This document shows, piece by piece, positions 43,421-52,105 of a DNA stretch of 64,000 bases. Position numbers and translations under genes: made by a program. The notes under the pieces are model-generated. The model was not told the origin of the DNA and did no database searches. It saw nothing but the letters and a program-made list of their open reading frames with translations. Origin of the DNA: Terracoccus sp. 273MFTsu3.1. Lineage in GTDB: Bacteria > Actinomycetota > Actinomycetes > Actinomycetales > Dermatophilaceae. How positions within the stretch are numbered: position 1 is the first letter of the stretch; the number at the start of each line of letters is the position of its first letter. The DNA is taken from the NCBI RefSeq assembly GCF_000383675.1, contig NZ_KB911823.1, positions 125,095 through 189,094 on the forward strand, in the 5' to 3' direction.

Positions 43421-44794
43421 TCAGCGGACGCGGTGCGCGACGACCCAGCCGAGCAGGGCGGGGACGGCCATGGCGACGAAGACGGCGGCATACGCCCCGG
43501 GGACGGCCGAGCCGGCCCCGGCGAAGACGATGGCCGAGAGGGCGATCGCCGTCGCAGCGCCCGACGAGTCGCCGATCTGCAGGGCCGAGCTGACGAAGCC
43601 CTGCTCGGTGGACCCGGCGCGCGAGAGGGCCTGGGCCGTCACGCGCGGATAGAGCGTCCCGATCCCGAGGCCGACGACGGGGAAGAGCGCGATGACGACC
43701 CACGTCGGAGCATCGAGCGCCACGACACCGGCGAGGGCGAGCAGGGCGAGGGCGATCGCCGCGAGGGAGACGGCCGCCGTGCGTCCGATCTCGAATCGGC
43801 GGTCCCAGCGGCCCTGGACCCACGATCCGGCGAACCAGGTGACACCCGTGACGGTGAGCGCGACGCCGGCGAGGCTGGGGCTGAGGCCGTCGCGCTCGGT
43901 CAGCAGGCGGGGCAGGTAGACCTCGGCGCCACTGAACGCCGCGAAGGCGAGGGCCCGCAGCGCGACGTCGGTCGGCAGCCCGCGCGCGGCCCGCAACGTC
44001 CCGCGCGGTGTGAGCGGCAGCAGGGTGAGACCCACGACGACGAGGGCGAGCACCGCGAGGGTGACGCCCCACGGGTCGAGCCGGTCGGCGACCGCGTTGA
44101 GACCGAGCACGGCGAGGGCGAGCACGACGGACGCGGCGATCGACCGCCACCGCCAGGGGACGTCCACGACGTCCTGCCGAAGCCCGGTGACGATGCGGCC
44201 GAGCAGCAGGGCCGCCACGACGAGGACGACGAGTGCCAGCCCGAAGACCCAGCGCCAGCCGATCGTCTGGGTGATGAGGCCGGCGACGAAGGGTCCCGCG
44301 ATCGACGGCACGACCCATGCGGCCGAGAAGCCGGCGAGGATCGCCGTGTGCAGCCTCTGGGGGTAGACGCGGGTCACGAGGACGTAGAGCGCCGTGCTCG
44401 TCATGCCCGCGCCCAGGCCCTGCACGACCCGCGCTGCGACGAGGACCCCCATCGTCGGCGCGAGCCCGGCGACGACGAGACCGGTGGCGAAGAGCACCAG
44501 GCCGATGAGCAGGGGCGGCCGGGGCCCGCGACGGTCGGCGAGGTTGCCGGACCACACGATGCTGACGATCCCCGACGCGAGCGTGGCCGTGAAGGCCATG
44601 GCGTAGAGGGACGCGCCGTCGAGCTCCCGGGCGATCGTCGGCATGACGGTCGTCAGTGCGAGCGCCTCGAAGGCGTGCAGGGACACGAGGGCGATGACGC
44701 CGATCGTCGTGGCCCGCAGCGCGGGGGCCAGGATGCCCCCGCCTGCGTCGGGGACGGCCGCGTCGGTGTCAGGGCGCATCGTGCTCGAGGTCAT
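43421..44794 (-). CDS. MFS transporter (drug:proton antiporter-like)
   Basis: A 457-residue protein with 12-14 helices. The loop 2-3 motif GNLADRRGPRPPLLIG and the helix-4/5 region VVQGLGAGMTSTALYVLV are typical of DHA-type multidrug exporters. The N-terminal 25 residues are an acidic cytosolic tail. ATG 44794 follows TATCGT by 6 nt, so it has its own leaderless promoter despite following the EamA gene by 57 bp on the same strand. The substrate is unknown. Confidence 0.85.
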   Translation of the reverse strand: MTSSTMRPDTDAAVPDAGGGILAPALRATTIGVIALVSLHAFEALALTTVMPTIARELDGASLYAMAFTATLASGIVSIVWSGNLADRRGPRPPLLIGLVLFATGLVVAGLAPTMGVLVAARVVQGLGAGMTSTALYVLVTRVYPQRLHTAILAGFSAAWVVPSIAGPFVAGLITQTIGWRWVFGLALVVLVVAALLLGRIVTGLRQDVVDVPWRWRSIAASVVLALAVLGLNAVADRLDPWGVTLAVLALVVVGLTLLPLTPRGTLRAARGLPTDVALRALAFAAFSGAEVYLPRLLTERDGLSPSLAGVALTVTGVTWFAGSWVQGRWDRRFEIGRTAAVSLAAIALALLALAGVVALDAPTWVVIALFPVVGLGIGTLYPRVTAQALSRAGSTEQGFVSSALQIGDSSGAATAIALSAIVFAGAGSAVPGAYAAVFVAMAVPALLGWVVAHRVR

Positions 44795-44800
44795 CCGGCG

Positions 44801-44806
44801 ACGATA
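44801..44806 (-). promoter_or_regulatory. -10-like hexamer of the MFS gene
   Basis: TATCGT on the minus strand, 6 nt before ATG 44794, without a ribosome site. Confidence 0.45.
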
Positions 44807-44851
44807 GGACCTCAGGCGGACTTGAGGTCAAGCGGTCGGCAGCGAGGCCCA

Positions 44852-45727
44852 TCAGCCCGGTCCCAGCGCGGCGTCCGTTGACTCGGGACGCGACTGGGCG
44901 CCGAGGACGATGACGCTGGCGAGGACGACGAGTGCCATACCGGCCACCTGCCCTCGGTCGAGCACCTGGTCGAGGACGACGAACCCCGCGAGGGCCGCGA
45001 CGACCGGCTCGAGGCTGAGCAGGATGCCGAACACGCGTTGCGCGAGGTGGCGCAGGGCGACGAGCTCGAGCGAGTAGGGCAGCACGGAGGACAGGACGGC
45101 GATGCCGAGACCGAGCGCGACGTCCCGCGGCGTCCAGCGGTCGACCGACGTCAGGCCGAGCGGCGCGACCGCGACCGTCGACACGATGAGGGCGAGGGCG
45201 AGCCCGTCGAGGCCCCCGAACGCCTTCCCGGTGCGCTGGCTCAGGACGATGTAGGCCGCCCACATGACGCCCGCGAGCGCCGCGAATCCGACCCCCACGA
45301 GGTCGAGCCGGTCCCACGACGTGTGCAGCACCCCCGAGACGAGGACGACCCCGAGGGCCGCCGCGGCGACCGCCAGCACGTCCCGCGGCCGACGGCTCAG
45401 TGCTGCGGCGAGGCCCAGAGGGCCGAGGAACTCGATCGTCACGGCCACGCCGATGGGCAGGTGGGCCAGGGACGCGTAGAACGAGGTGTTCATCGCCGCG
45501 AGCGCGAGCCCGAAGAGCACGACGGTGCCCCAGTCGGACCGGCTGCGACCGCGCCACGAGGGGCGCGCGACGGCATACAGGATGACCATCGCGAAGAAGA
45601 GGCGCAGCAGCACCGACCCGGGCGCCCCGATGCGGGGGACGAGCGTGGCGGCGAAGGCGCCACCGAACTGGACGGAGACGACACCGCCGAGGACGAGCAG
45701 GGGAGCGCTGCGGCGGTCGACGCTCAC
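44852..45727 (-). CDS. EamA/RhtA-type exporter
   Basis: A 291-residue protein with ten helices in two EamA repeats; the first contains GGAFAATLVPRIGAPGSVLLRLFFA and the second LAGVMWAAYIVLSQRTGKAFGG and LEPVVAALAGFVVLDQ, as in RhtA threonine/homoserine exporters. It likely exports amino acids or small metabolites. The GTG start overlaps the NlpC/P60 gene's stop (GTGA), so the two are co-translated, an unexpected pairing. Confidence 0.83.
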   Translation of the reverse strand: MSVDRRSAPLLVLGGVVSVQFGGAFAATLVPRIGAPGSVLLRLFFAMVILYAVARPSWRGRSRSDWGTVVLFGLALAAMNTSFYASLAHLPIGVAVTIEFLGPLGLAAALSRRPRDVLAVAAAALGVVLVSGVLHTSWDRLDLVGVGFAALAGVMWAAYIVLSQRTGKAFGGLDGLALALIVSTVAVAPLGLTSVDRWTPRDVALGLGIAVLSSVLPYSLELVALRHLAQRVFGILLSLEPVVAALAGFVVLDQVLDRGQVAGMALVVLASVIVLGAQSRPESTDAALGPG

Positions 45728-46527
45728 GGCATCGGCAGGCGCCCGGCGGCGACGAGGGTGGCGAGGCGGTCGGCGGGCAGGTCCTCCTCGACGAGCACGC
45801 CTCCGGTCTCCGAGGCGTGGACCATCCGTCCGGGGCGCACGACGATGCCCACGTGGTGGATCCGCTGACCCGGCCGGGCGAAGAAGTAGAGGTCGCCCGA
45901 GCGGACGGCATCGAGCTCGACCGCCGTCGCGAGCTCCGCCTGGGCGTACGCGTCGCGGGCCACGACGACGCCGAGGAGGCGCCAGGTGTGCAGCACGAGT
46001 CCCGAGCAGTCGAAGCCGAGGGGGGACACGCCGGACCACAGGTAGGGCAGGCCGAGGTGGCGGCGGGCCTCGGCGACGGCCGGGTGCGTGTCGGCGCGGT
46101 CGGACGCGGCGGACGTGTCGATGACCGGCGCCGGCCCCGTGACGCGGGTCTCGGCCGCGGGCACCAGGTGGGCCGTGGGCACCCACCCCGGGTAGCCGCG
46201 GTCGTCCTTGGGGGAGAGCTGCCACGGTGCCACGACGTGGGACCACGTGCCGGACTCCGAGGTGTCGGTCACGACGACGGGCTCCCCGGCCAGCAGCTGC
46301 GACTCGACCCGGCCGTGCAGGCCGAGCCTTCCGTCGCCGGACTCGTCGTCGGCGCTGCGTTCGTCGAGCGCGGCGAGCCACGCCGCGGCATCGGGCTCGT
46401 CGGCGACGACGGGCGCGTCGACGGGCCGAGGACTCCCCGGGCTGGACCAGACCGTCGTCACGGGGACGCGGACGAGGTGGGTGGCGGTGACGGCGTTGAC
46501 GGCGACGGGCGAGCTCACGCCCGTCAT
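45724..46527 (-). CDS. NlpC/P60 (C40) cysteine peptidase with SH3-like domain
   Basis: A 267-residue protein. Residues 15-140 look like SH3 modules (RVPVTTVWSSPGSP, GWVPTAHLV). Residues 150-260 are the NlpC/P60 domain: GLPYLWSGVSPLGFDCSGLV with the catalytic Cys, IHHVGIVVRPGRMVHASETGG with the two His. Such enzymes cut cell-wall peptides (gamma-D-Glu-meso-DAP or equivalent). There is no signal peptide, so it may work on recycled wall peptides in the cytosol; coupling to an exporter would fit peptide or amino-acid clearance. Confidence 0.85.
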   Translation of the reverse strand: MTGVSSPVAVNAVTATHLVRVPVTTVWSSPGSPRPVDAPVVADEPDAAAWLAALDERSADDESGDGRLGLHGRVESQLLAGEPVVVTDTSESGTWSHVVAPWQLSPKDDRGYPGWVPTAHLVPAAETRVTGPAPVIDTSAASDRADTHPAVAEARRHLGLPYLWSGVSPLGFDCSGLVLHTWRLLGVVVARDAYAQAELATAVELDAVRSGDLYFFARPGQRIHHVGIVVRPGRMVHASETGGVLVEEDLPADRLATLVAAGRLPMP

Positions 46528-46552
46528 CCTCGCACCCGGCTCCGGGGCTCGC

Positions 46553-47131
46553 TCAGGCCGGCCAGGCGGTGGACCCCGCGACGTGCACGGTCCGACCGTC
46601 GACGGACACCTCCCACACGAGGTGCTCCGGAGTCCGCTCCCACGTGAGGACCGGCTCGCCCGTGTGGGCGTCCGAGTCGGCGCCCACGGCGGCCGTCGCC
46701 GTGGCCGTGATCGTCTGCGGGTCGGTCCAGAGGAGTGCCGGCGGGCACGACGCGAGGTCGCCCTCGTGACGCTGGAACGTCGACCACCGGCGTATGCGTG
46801 CAGCGGGCTCGCGCGCGTCGGTGCCGTCCGTGCCTGCCGGAGTCGTCGCGACGTCGACGAGGGCGAAACCGACGAGGCGCTCGCCGGTGGTGACGGGCAC
46901 GAACCACGGCGCGACCTCGGCCGCCCGGTCCCGCGCGCTGACCGGCCCCGGTGCCAGGACGGGCTCCGGTGCCCGGACCGGCACCGGGCGGCCGACGACG
47001 CCCCGGCCGTGCACGAGGGGACCGACCCTGGTCGCGTCCGCGACGAGCTGCAGCGTCGCCGCCCGGGCGCCCGCGGCGAGGCTCGCCCCGGCGTCGGGTG
47101 CCCCTCCCGGGCGGTCGGCGTCGCGCTCCAT
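46553..47131 (-). CDS. Hypothetical protein, partner of the C39-like protease
   Basis: A 192-residue soluble protein I do not recognise. It is rich in Ala, Val and Arg, with two Cys at most, and has an ending VLTWERTPEHLVWEVSVDGRTV. Its start ATG overlaps the protease gene's stop by one base (TGATG), so translation is coupled. Constant linkage would suggest an inhibitor, substrate or partner of the protease. There is no signal peptide or membrane segment. Codon use looks like its neighbours. Confidence 0.6.
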   Translation of the reverse strand: MERDADRPGGAPDAGASLAAGARAATLQLVADATRVGPLVHGRGVVGRPVPVRAPEPVLAPGPVSARDRAAEVAPWFVPVTTGERLVGFALVDVATTPAGTDGTDAREPAARIRRWSTFQRHEGDLASCPPALLWTDPQTITATATAAVGADSDAHTGEPVLTWERTPEHLVWEVSVDGRTVHVAGSTAWPA

Positions 47132-48309
47132 CAGGCCAGTGTGACCTGCGCGGTGAAGGTGCGACGGTACGTCGTCACGTCGAAGTTCTCCCACCGCGTG
47201 ACGACGCCGGTGCTCGGCGGCCACGGGTCGAAGACGGTGAGCCCACGGTCCGTGGCGGTCAGCAGGAGCCACTCCGTCTCGGAGTAGCCGACGACGGTGC
47301 GCGAGTGGCCCGGCACGAAGCTGACGAGCGGGCGGTTGGCGTTGATCTCGCTGACGAACCGCGAGAACGGGTTCGTCGTGTACATCGTCGCGTCGAGGGC
47401 GTTGCTGCTGAGCCGCTCGAGGACGGTGACGACGAGCGCGTCGTTCGCGTAGGGCAGTCCCGTCGGGCTCGACGGCGTGCCGAGGCCGAGCTCGGCGGCG
47501 ACCCTCACCTGGTCGTACTCGTAGCGGTAGAAGTCGAGCACCATCTGCACGCTTGCGGCGACGCACCACACGTTGGTCTGCTGGCCCCGCAGCTCGTAGC
47601 AGACCTGGTGGTCGCTGTTGCGCGTGCTGTAGTGCAGGTCCCGACGGCGCGTGCGCAGCAGGATGTCGACGGTGTCGACGACGGAGACGGTGAAGCGGTC
47701 CCGGTCGAGGCGCTCGACGAGCCGCGACAGCTCGCCGACCGCGGTGTCGTAGCGCGCGGCCCGGGACTCGCGGGCCTTCGCGGTGAGGCTGCCGAGGAAG
47801 GACCAGCGCTCGAAGTCGGACGGGGGTGCGCCCCGCTCGCGCTTGCTCGCCGGAGGGACGACCTCCCACGTGTGCAGCTCGAGCATCGCCACCTCGCGCC
47901 CCTCACGGAGGAGCTGGAGCGCGAGCTTCGGGTGGCTGTAGTCCACGAAGCGCACCTCGTCGACGTCCACCTGGGTGCCGTCGTTCTGCTTGGCGAGCAC
48001 CTCGAGGGCCTCTTCGACGAGGCGCTCGGGCTCCCAGACGGCGTCGGGCGAGGCGGCGACGAGGACGGCGCCCATCGCGGGACTCGCCCCGACGTCGAGG
48101 TACCCGCGAGCCTTCCTGCCCCCGAGGCGGGCCCGCCAGAAGAGGACGTCTCCCGACAGGTCGTGCACCGGGGTCGCAGCCGGCTCGACCTCGGCGCCCG
48201 TGAGCGAGCGTGGGAGCGCGTCGACGCTGAGCAGCAGGCTGGCGTGGGTGGCGGCGAGCGTGACATAGCGCTCGGACTCCTGGCTGACGACGGGGGTGGT
48301 GACGGACAT
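47131..48309 (-). CDS. C39/papain-like cysteine protease
   Basis: A 392-residue protein with a C-terminal papain-like domain (about 240-390): QQTNVWCVAASVQMVLDFY supplies the oxyanion Gln and catalytic Cys, SFVPGHSRTVVGYSE the His, and LTVFDPWPP the Asp. This is the Peptidase_C39_2/AvrRpt2-like pattern. The N-terminal 230 residues are a separate domain (LDVGASPAMGAVLVAAS, RFVDYSHPKLALQLLREGREVAML) that I do not recognise. No signal peptide or ABC-exporter domain is present. AGGAG precedes ATG 48309. It could process a co-encoded peptide or the adjacent 192-residue protein. Confidence 0.75.
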   Translation of the reverse strand: MSVTTPVVSQESERYVTLAATHASLLLSVDALPRSLTGAEVEPAATPVHDLSGDVLFWRARLGGRKARGYLDVGASPAMGAVLVAASPDAVWEPERLVEEALEVLAKQNDGTQVDVDEVRFVDYSHPKLALQLLREGREVAMLELHTWEVVPPASKRERGAPPSDFERWSFLGSLTAKARESRAARYDTAVGELSRLVERLDRDRFTVSVVDTVDILLRTRRRDLHYSTRNSDHQVCYELRGQQTNVWCVAASVQMVLDFYRYEYDQVRVAAELGLGTPSSPTGLPYANDALVVTVLERLSSNALDATMYTTNPFSRFVSEINANRPLVSFVPGHSRTVVGYSETEWLLLTATDRGLTVFDPWPPSTGVVTRWENFDVTTYRRTFTAQVTLA

Positions 48310-48433
48310 GGTGGCTCCTTCGCGCGGTTGCCGGTCAGTGGCCCGCGCTCAGCAGCCTGATACCTCCCTGTCTCTTCCCTCACGAATCGGTGTGGACCTC
48401 GGCGAGGTACTGGTCCGCGCGCCCGAGGAGCCG

Positions 48434-48439
48434 TACCGT
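48434..48439 (+). promoter_or_regulatory. -10-like hexamer of the 105-residue gene
   Basis: TACCGT ends 7 nt before ATG 48447; AGGAG in between is too close for a normal ribosome site. Confidence 0.4.
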
Positions 48440-48446
48440 CAGGAGT

Positions 48447-48764
48447 ATGGAAGAGCGAATCACCCTCGAGGGATTCGATCCCCCGAAGAACCGACGTCAC
48501 GGCCCCGACGGCGACCTCGTCGACGTCCAGGGCTGGCTGCGTGCGCCCATCGACTGGATCGGCGGGCCTCGCCTCGAGCGGGCCTGGCGGGAACGCCACG
48601 GCCGGTCGCGCCTCGGTGTCGGCCTCTCGGTCGCGGGCAACCCGCGGCGCCACCTCCTGCTGACCAACGTCCCGCCGGACCTCGACTTCCTCCGCTCCGA
48701 GCTCGAGTCGCTCATCGCAGAGCTCGACCCCGACACGACCTCGGACCTCGAGGACGCCCAGTAG
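48447..48764 (+). CDS. Small hypothetical protein (105 residues)
   Basis: A soluble protein starting MEERITLEGFDPPKNRRHG, with an amphipathic middle (PIDWIGGPRLERAWRERHG) and an acidic C-terminal helix (DFLRSELESLIAELDPDTTSDLEDAQ). I do not recognise a family. It stands alone between the divergent protease gene and the response-regulator fusion, with its own apparent promoter. The 186 bp after it hold nothing I can identify other than the next promoter. Confidence 0.6.
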   Translation: MEERITLEGFDPPKNRRHGPDGDLVDVQGWLRAPIDWIGGPRLERAWRERHGRSRLGVGLSVAGNPRRHLLLTNVPPDLDFLRSELESLIAELDPDTTSDLEDAQ

Positions 48765-48937
48765 CCCCGGTGCACGACCCCGGCGACCGGAACGTCGACG
48801 GCCGCGCGACCGCGCCCGCCGTCCCCATCCGTGCCGTGCCCGGTTCGTGACGCCCTGCCCCGGTCCGCCCGTCTCGTCCCGCTCACCTCGACGGGGTGAA
48901 CCACCGCGACTCGCCCCCGCGCACCGGATCCCGCTCG

Positions 48938-48943
48938 TACGCT
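48938..48943 (+). promoter_or_regulatory. -10-like hexamer of the REC-TrxR fusion gene
   Basis: TACGCT ends 6 nt before GTG 48950, with no ribosome site, supporting that start over an open-frame GTG 54 bp upstream. Confidence 0.45.
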
Positions 48944-48949
48944 GAGCGC

Positions 48950-50608
48950 GTGGCGAGACCCGCGATCATCACCGTGGACGACGACGCGCCGGTCTCCGCC
49001 GCGATCGCGAGGGACCTGCGGGCCCGCTACGGCGCCGAGCACCGCATCCTGCGCGCCACCTCGGGCGCCGAGGCCCTCGACCTCGTGGCCCGCCTCGTCC
49101 TGCGCGGACAGCCCCTCGCGCTCGTGGCCTCCGACCAGCGGATGCCCGGGATGACGGGCATCGAGCTGCTGGCCCGGGTGCGGGTCGACGTCCCGGACGC
49201 CAAGCTCCTGCTGCTCACGGCGTACGCCGACACGGACGTCGCGATCTCGGCGATCAACGACATCGGGCTCGACCACTACCTCCTCAAGCCGTGGGACCCG
49301 CCCGAGGACCGGCTCTACCCGGTCGTGGACGACCTGCTCTCCGACTGGCACAACGCGCACCCGGAGCGCACGTCCGACGTCCGCGTCGTGGGCCACCGTT
49401 GGTCCGAGGCGAGCGACGTCGTCAAGACGTTCCTCGCCAACAACCACGTGCCGTACGTCTGGCTCGACGTGGAGCGCGACGAGGAGGGGGCTCACCTGCG
49501 CGACCTCGCGGGCGCCGGACCGGAGGACCTCCCGCTCGTCCTCGTCCCCGACGGCGACACCCTCCGCGCCCCCACACCGGTCGCCGTCGCGTCTGCACTG
49601 GGGCTGCGCACCCGGGCCGAGCGCGCCCTCTACGACCTCTGCATCGTCGGCGGCGGACCGGCAGGGCTCGCCGCCGCGGTCTACGCCGCGTCCGAGGGCC
49701 TGAGCACCGTCGTCGTCGAGCACGACGCCCCCGGCGGGCAGGCCGGGCAGAGCGCGGCGATCGAGAACTACCTCGGCTTCCCGCGGGGCCTCTCCGGTGC
49801 CGACCTCGCGCAGCGGGCGATCGCGCAGGCCCGCCGCTTCGGCGCCGAGATGGTGCTCGCCCGGGACGTCATGGCGCTCGAGCAGCGCGGACCGGTCCGG
49901 GCCGTCCGCCTCGACGGGGCCGACGACATCGAGGCGCGCAGCGTCGTCCTCGCCACCGGTGTGTCCTACCGACGCCTCGATGCCCGTGGCATCGACGCCC
50001 TCTCGGGTCGTGGGGTGCACTACGGGTCCAACGCCGGCCAAGCGGCGGCCTGCGCCGGGGACGAGGTCTACGTCGTCGGCGCCGCCAACTCGGCCGGCCA
50101 GGCGGTGCTCAACCTCGCCCGCCACGCCAGGCGCGTCACCCTCGTCGTCCGCGGCGAGTCGCTCGAGGCGAGCATGTCGCAGTACCTCGTCACGCGGATC
50201 CGCGCCGACGAGCGCATCCGCGTCCTCTGTCGCACCGAGGTCGTCGGCGCGGACGGTGACGGCCACCTCGAGCGGCTGACCCTCTCGGACCGGCACACCG
50301 GCGCCACGACGGAGGTCGAGGCGGCCTGGCTGTTCGTCTACATCGGCGCGTCGCCGCGAACCGACTGGCTCGGCGCCGACGTCGCCCGCGACGAGCACGG
50401 CTTCGTCGTCACCGGCCACGACCTCGTCCTCGGACACCAGGCGCGCGGGTGGCCGCTGGCCCGCCCGCCGTTCGCCCTGGAGACGAGCCTGCCGGGGGTC
50501 TTCGCGGCGGGCGACGTGCGCTCGGACTCGATGAAGCGCGTCGCGTCAGCCGTCGGCGAGGGCTCGATGTCGGTTTACTTCGTCCACCGCTACCTCGCCA
50601 CGATCTGA
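48950..50608 (+). CDS. Response regulator fused to thioredoxin-reductase-like flavoprotein
   Basis: A 552-residue fusion. Residues 1-125 are a receiver domain: TVDDDAP, phospho-acceptor Asp in VASDQRMPG, LLTAYAD and LKPWDPP. Residues 145-215 are thioredoxin-like without a CxxC. Residues 225-552 are a TrxR-type FAD/NADPH unit: LCIVGGGPAGLAAAVYAA, GGQAGQSAAIENYLGFP, VYVVGAANSAGQAV and the ending GVFAAGDVRSDSMKRVASAVGEGS. The usual redox-active CxxC of TrxR is missing; SNAGQAAACAGD occupies that place. It probably reacts to phosphorylation by the kinase encoded 20 bp later. Confidence 0.87.
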   Translation: MARPAIITVDDDAPVSAAIARDLRARYGAEHRILRATSGAEALDLVARLVLRGQPLALVASDQRMPGMTGIELLARVRVDVPDAKLLLLTAYADTDVAISAINDIGLDHYLLKPWDPPEDRLYPVVDDLLSDWHNAHPERTSDVRVVGHRWSEASDVVKTFLANNHVPYVWLDVERDEEGAHLRDLAGAGPEDLPLVLVPDGDTLRAPTPVAVASALGLRTRAERALYDLCIVGGGPAGLAAAVYAASEGLSTVVVEHDAPGGQAGQSAAIENYLGFPRGLSGADLAQRAIAQARRFGAEMVLARDVMALEQRGPVRAVRLDGADDIEARSVVLATGVSYRRLDARGIDALSGRGVHYGSNAGQAAACAGDEVYVVGAANSAGQAVLNLARHARRVTLVVRGESLEASMSQYLVTRIRADERIRVLCRTEVVGADGDGHLERLTLSDRHTGATTEVEAAWLFVYIGASPRTDWLGADVARDEHGFVVTGHDLVLGHQARGWPLARPPFALETSLPGVFAAGDVRSDSMKRVASAVGEGSMSVYFVHRYLATI

Positions 50609-50627
50609 CCGGCTGACGGGACCCGCG

Positions 50628-52031
50628 ATGCTCGAGCTCTCCGACCTCCGCGCGGTGCCGCTCTTCGACGGGCTGGACGACGGCCAGCTGGTGCAGCTGC
50701 TCGACGGTGGCGCCGAGGTGCCGATCGTCCCCGGCGAGGTGGTCTGGCTCGAGGGTGACCGGGCCGACTTCTGGTGGGTCGTCGTCGACGGGACGCTCGA
50801 CCTCTCGCGGCACATCGGGCGCGAGGACGTCGTCGTCGGCCGGATGGACGTGCCGGGTCGGTGGGCCGGCGGGTTCCGGGCCTGGGACGAGCACGGGGTC
50901 TACCTCGCGACGGCCCGGGGCGTCGCGCCCGGGCGGCTGCTGCGCGTCCCGGCCGAGCGCCTCCACGAGCTCGCGAACGTGTGGTTCCCCTTCGCCGCGC
51001 ACCTCGTCGCCGGCCTCTACGGCACCGCGCGCTCGATCGAGGCGACGGCCCGCCAGCGCAGCGGTCTCGTGACGCTCGGGACCCTCGCGGCCGGGCTGGC
51101 CCACGAGATCAACAACCCCGCGGCTGCCGCAGCCCGGTCCTCCGCCGAGCTCGAGCACGCCTGCGACGGTCTGCTCGACGCCCTGCGCCAGATGGCGACG
51201 GCCGGTCTGACCGCGACCCAGTTCGGCGAGCTCGACGCGCTGCGCCGCGAGCTCGTGCCGCCGACGACGCTGCCCGACCCGCTCGAGACGGCCGACCGCG
51301 AGGAGGACCTGGGGGAGTGGCTCGACCGGGCCGGGGTCGAGCGGCCGTGGGAGCTCGCCGCGTCCCTCGTCTCCGCCGGCGCCGACGTCGGCTGGGTCGA
51401 GCGGGCCGCCGCGGTGGCACCGTCGCACGGGCTCGGCGCCTGTCTCGGCTGGGTCAGCCGCACCATCGACGTCTCGTCGCTCCTCGGCGAGGTGCGCGAG
51501 TCGACCCGCCGCGTGTCCGAGCTCGTCGCCGGCATCAAGTCCTACTCGCAGATGGACCGCGCCTCGCACCAGCGGGTCGACGTCCGCGAGGGGCTCGAGA
51601 GCACGTTGCTCGTCATGGGTCCCCGGCTGCGTCCCGGCATCACGGTGGTGCGTGACTGGGGCGGTGACGTGCCGCTCGTCGACGGGATGCCCGGCGAGCT
51701 CAACCAGGTCTGGACCAACCTCGTCGACAACGCCGTCGACGCCATGGACGGCGTCGGCACCCTCACCGTCACGACGCGCCTCGACGGGGAGTCCGTCGTC
51801 GTCGAGGTCGCGGACACCGGCGCGGGCATGAGCCCGGAGGTGCAGCAGCGCGCGTTCGAGGCGTTCTACACGACCAAGGACGTCGGCCGCGGGACCGGCC
51901 TCGGACTCGACATCGCCCACCGCATCGTCGTCGATCGCCACGGCGGGTCGATCGAGATCGAGTCCCGGCCGGGCGACACCCGCATGCGCGTGCGCCTCCC
52001 GATCCACGCCGCCCACGCTCCCGCGCCCTGA
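50628..52031 (+). CDS. cNMP-binding-domain histidine kinase
   Basis: A 467-residue soluble kinase. Residues 5-120 form a cyclic-nucleotide-binding-like domain (LFDGLDDGQLVQLLDGG, VVDGTLDLSRHIG). The phosphoacceptor is in GLAHEINNPAAAA (His about 163), and residues 330-460 are the HATPase: N box ELNQVWTNLVDNAVDAM, G1 VADTGAGM, G2 GRGTGLGL. No membrane segment is present, so it senses a cytosolic signal. The REC-TrxR fusion gene just upstream is the natural partner. The signal (nucleotide, redox or other) is unknown. Confidence 0.85.
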   Translation: MLELSDLRAVPLFDGLDDGQLVQLLDGGAEVPIVPGEVVWLEGDRADFWWVVVDGTLDLSRHIGREDVVVGRMDVPGRWAGGFRAWDEHGVYLATARGVAPGRLLRVPAERLHELANVWFPFAAHLVAGLYGTARSIEATARQRSGLVTLGTLAAGLAHEINNPAAAAARSSAELEHACDGLLDALRQMATAGLTATQFGELDALRRELVPPTTLPDPLETADREEDLGEWLDRAGVERPWELAASLVSAGADVGWVERAAAVAPSHGLGACLGWVSRTIDVSSLLGEVRESTRRVSELVAGIKSYSQMDRASHQRVDVREGLESTLLVMGPRLRPGITVVRDWGGDVPLVDGMPGELNQVWTNLVDNAVDAMDGVGTLTVTTRLDGESVVVEVADTGAGMSPEVQQRAFEAFYTTKDVGRGTGLGLDIAHRIVVDRHGGSIEIESRPGDTRMRVRLPIHAAHAPAP

Positions 52032-52047
52032 CCAGCGGCCCGGCGGG

Positions 52048-52088
52048 ACGGCATACGCCATCGCGTCGTCACCGAGGGCGTATGCCGT
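52048..52088. terminator. Hairpin made of inverted GGCATAC motifs
   Basis: ACGGCATACGCC (52048-52059) pairs perfectly with GGCGTATGCCGT (52077-52088) across a 17-nt loop. It lies between convergent genes and is probably a shared terminator. Confidence 0.7.
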
Positions 52089-52105
52089 GCCGCCCGGTCA
52101 GGCGG

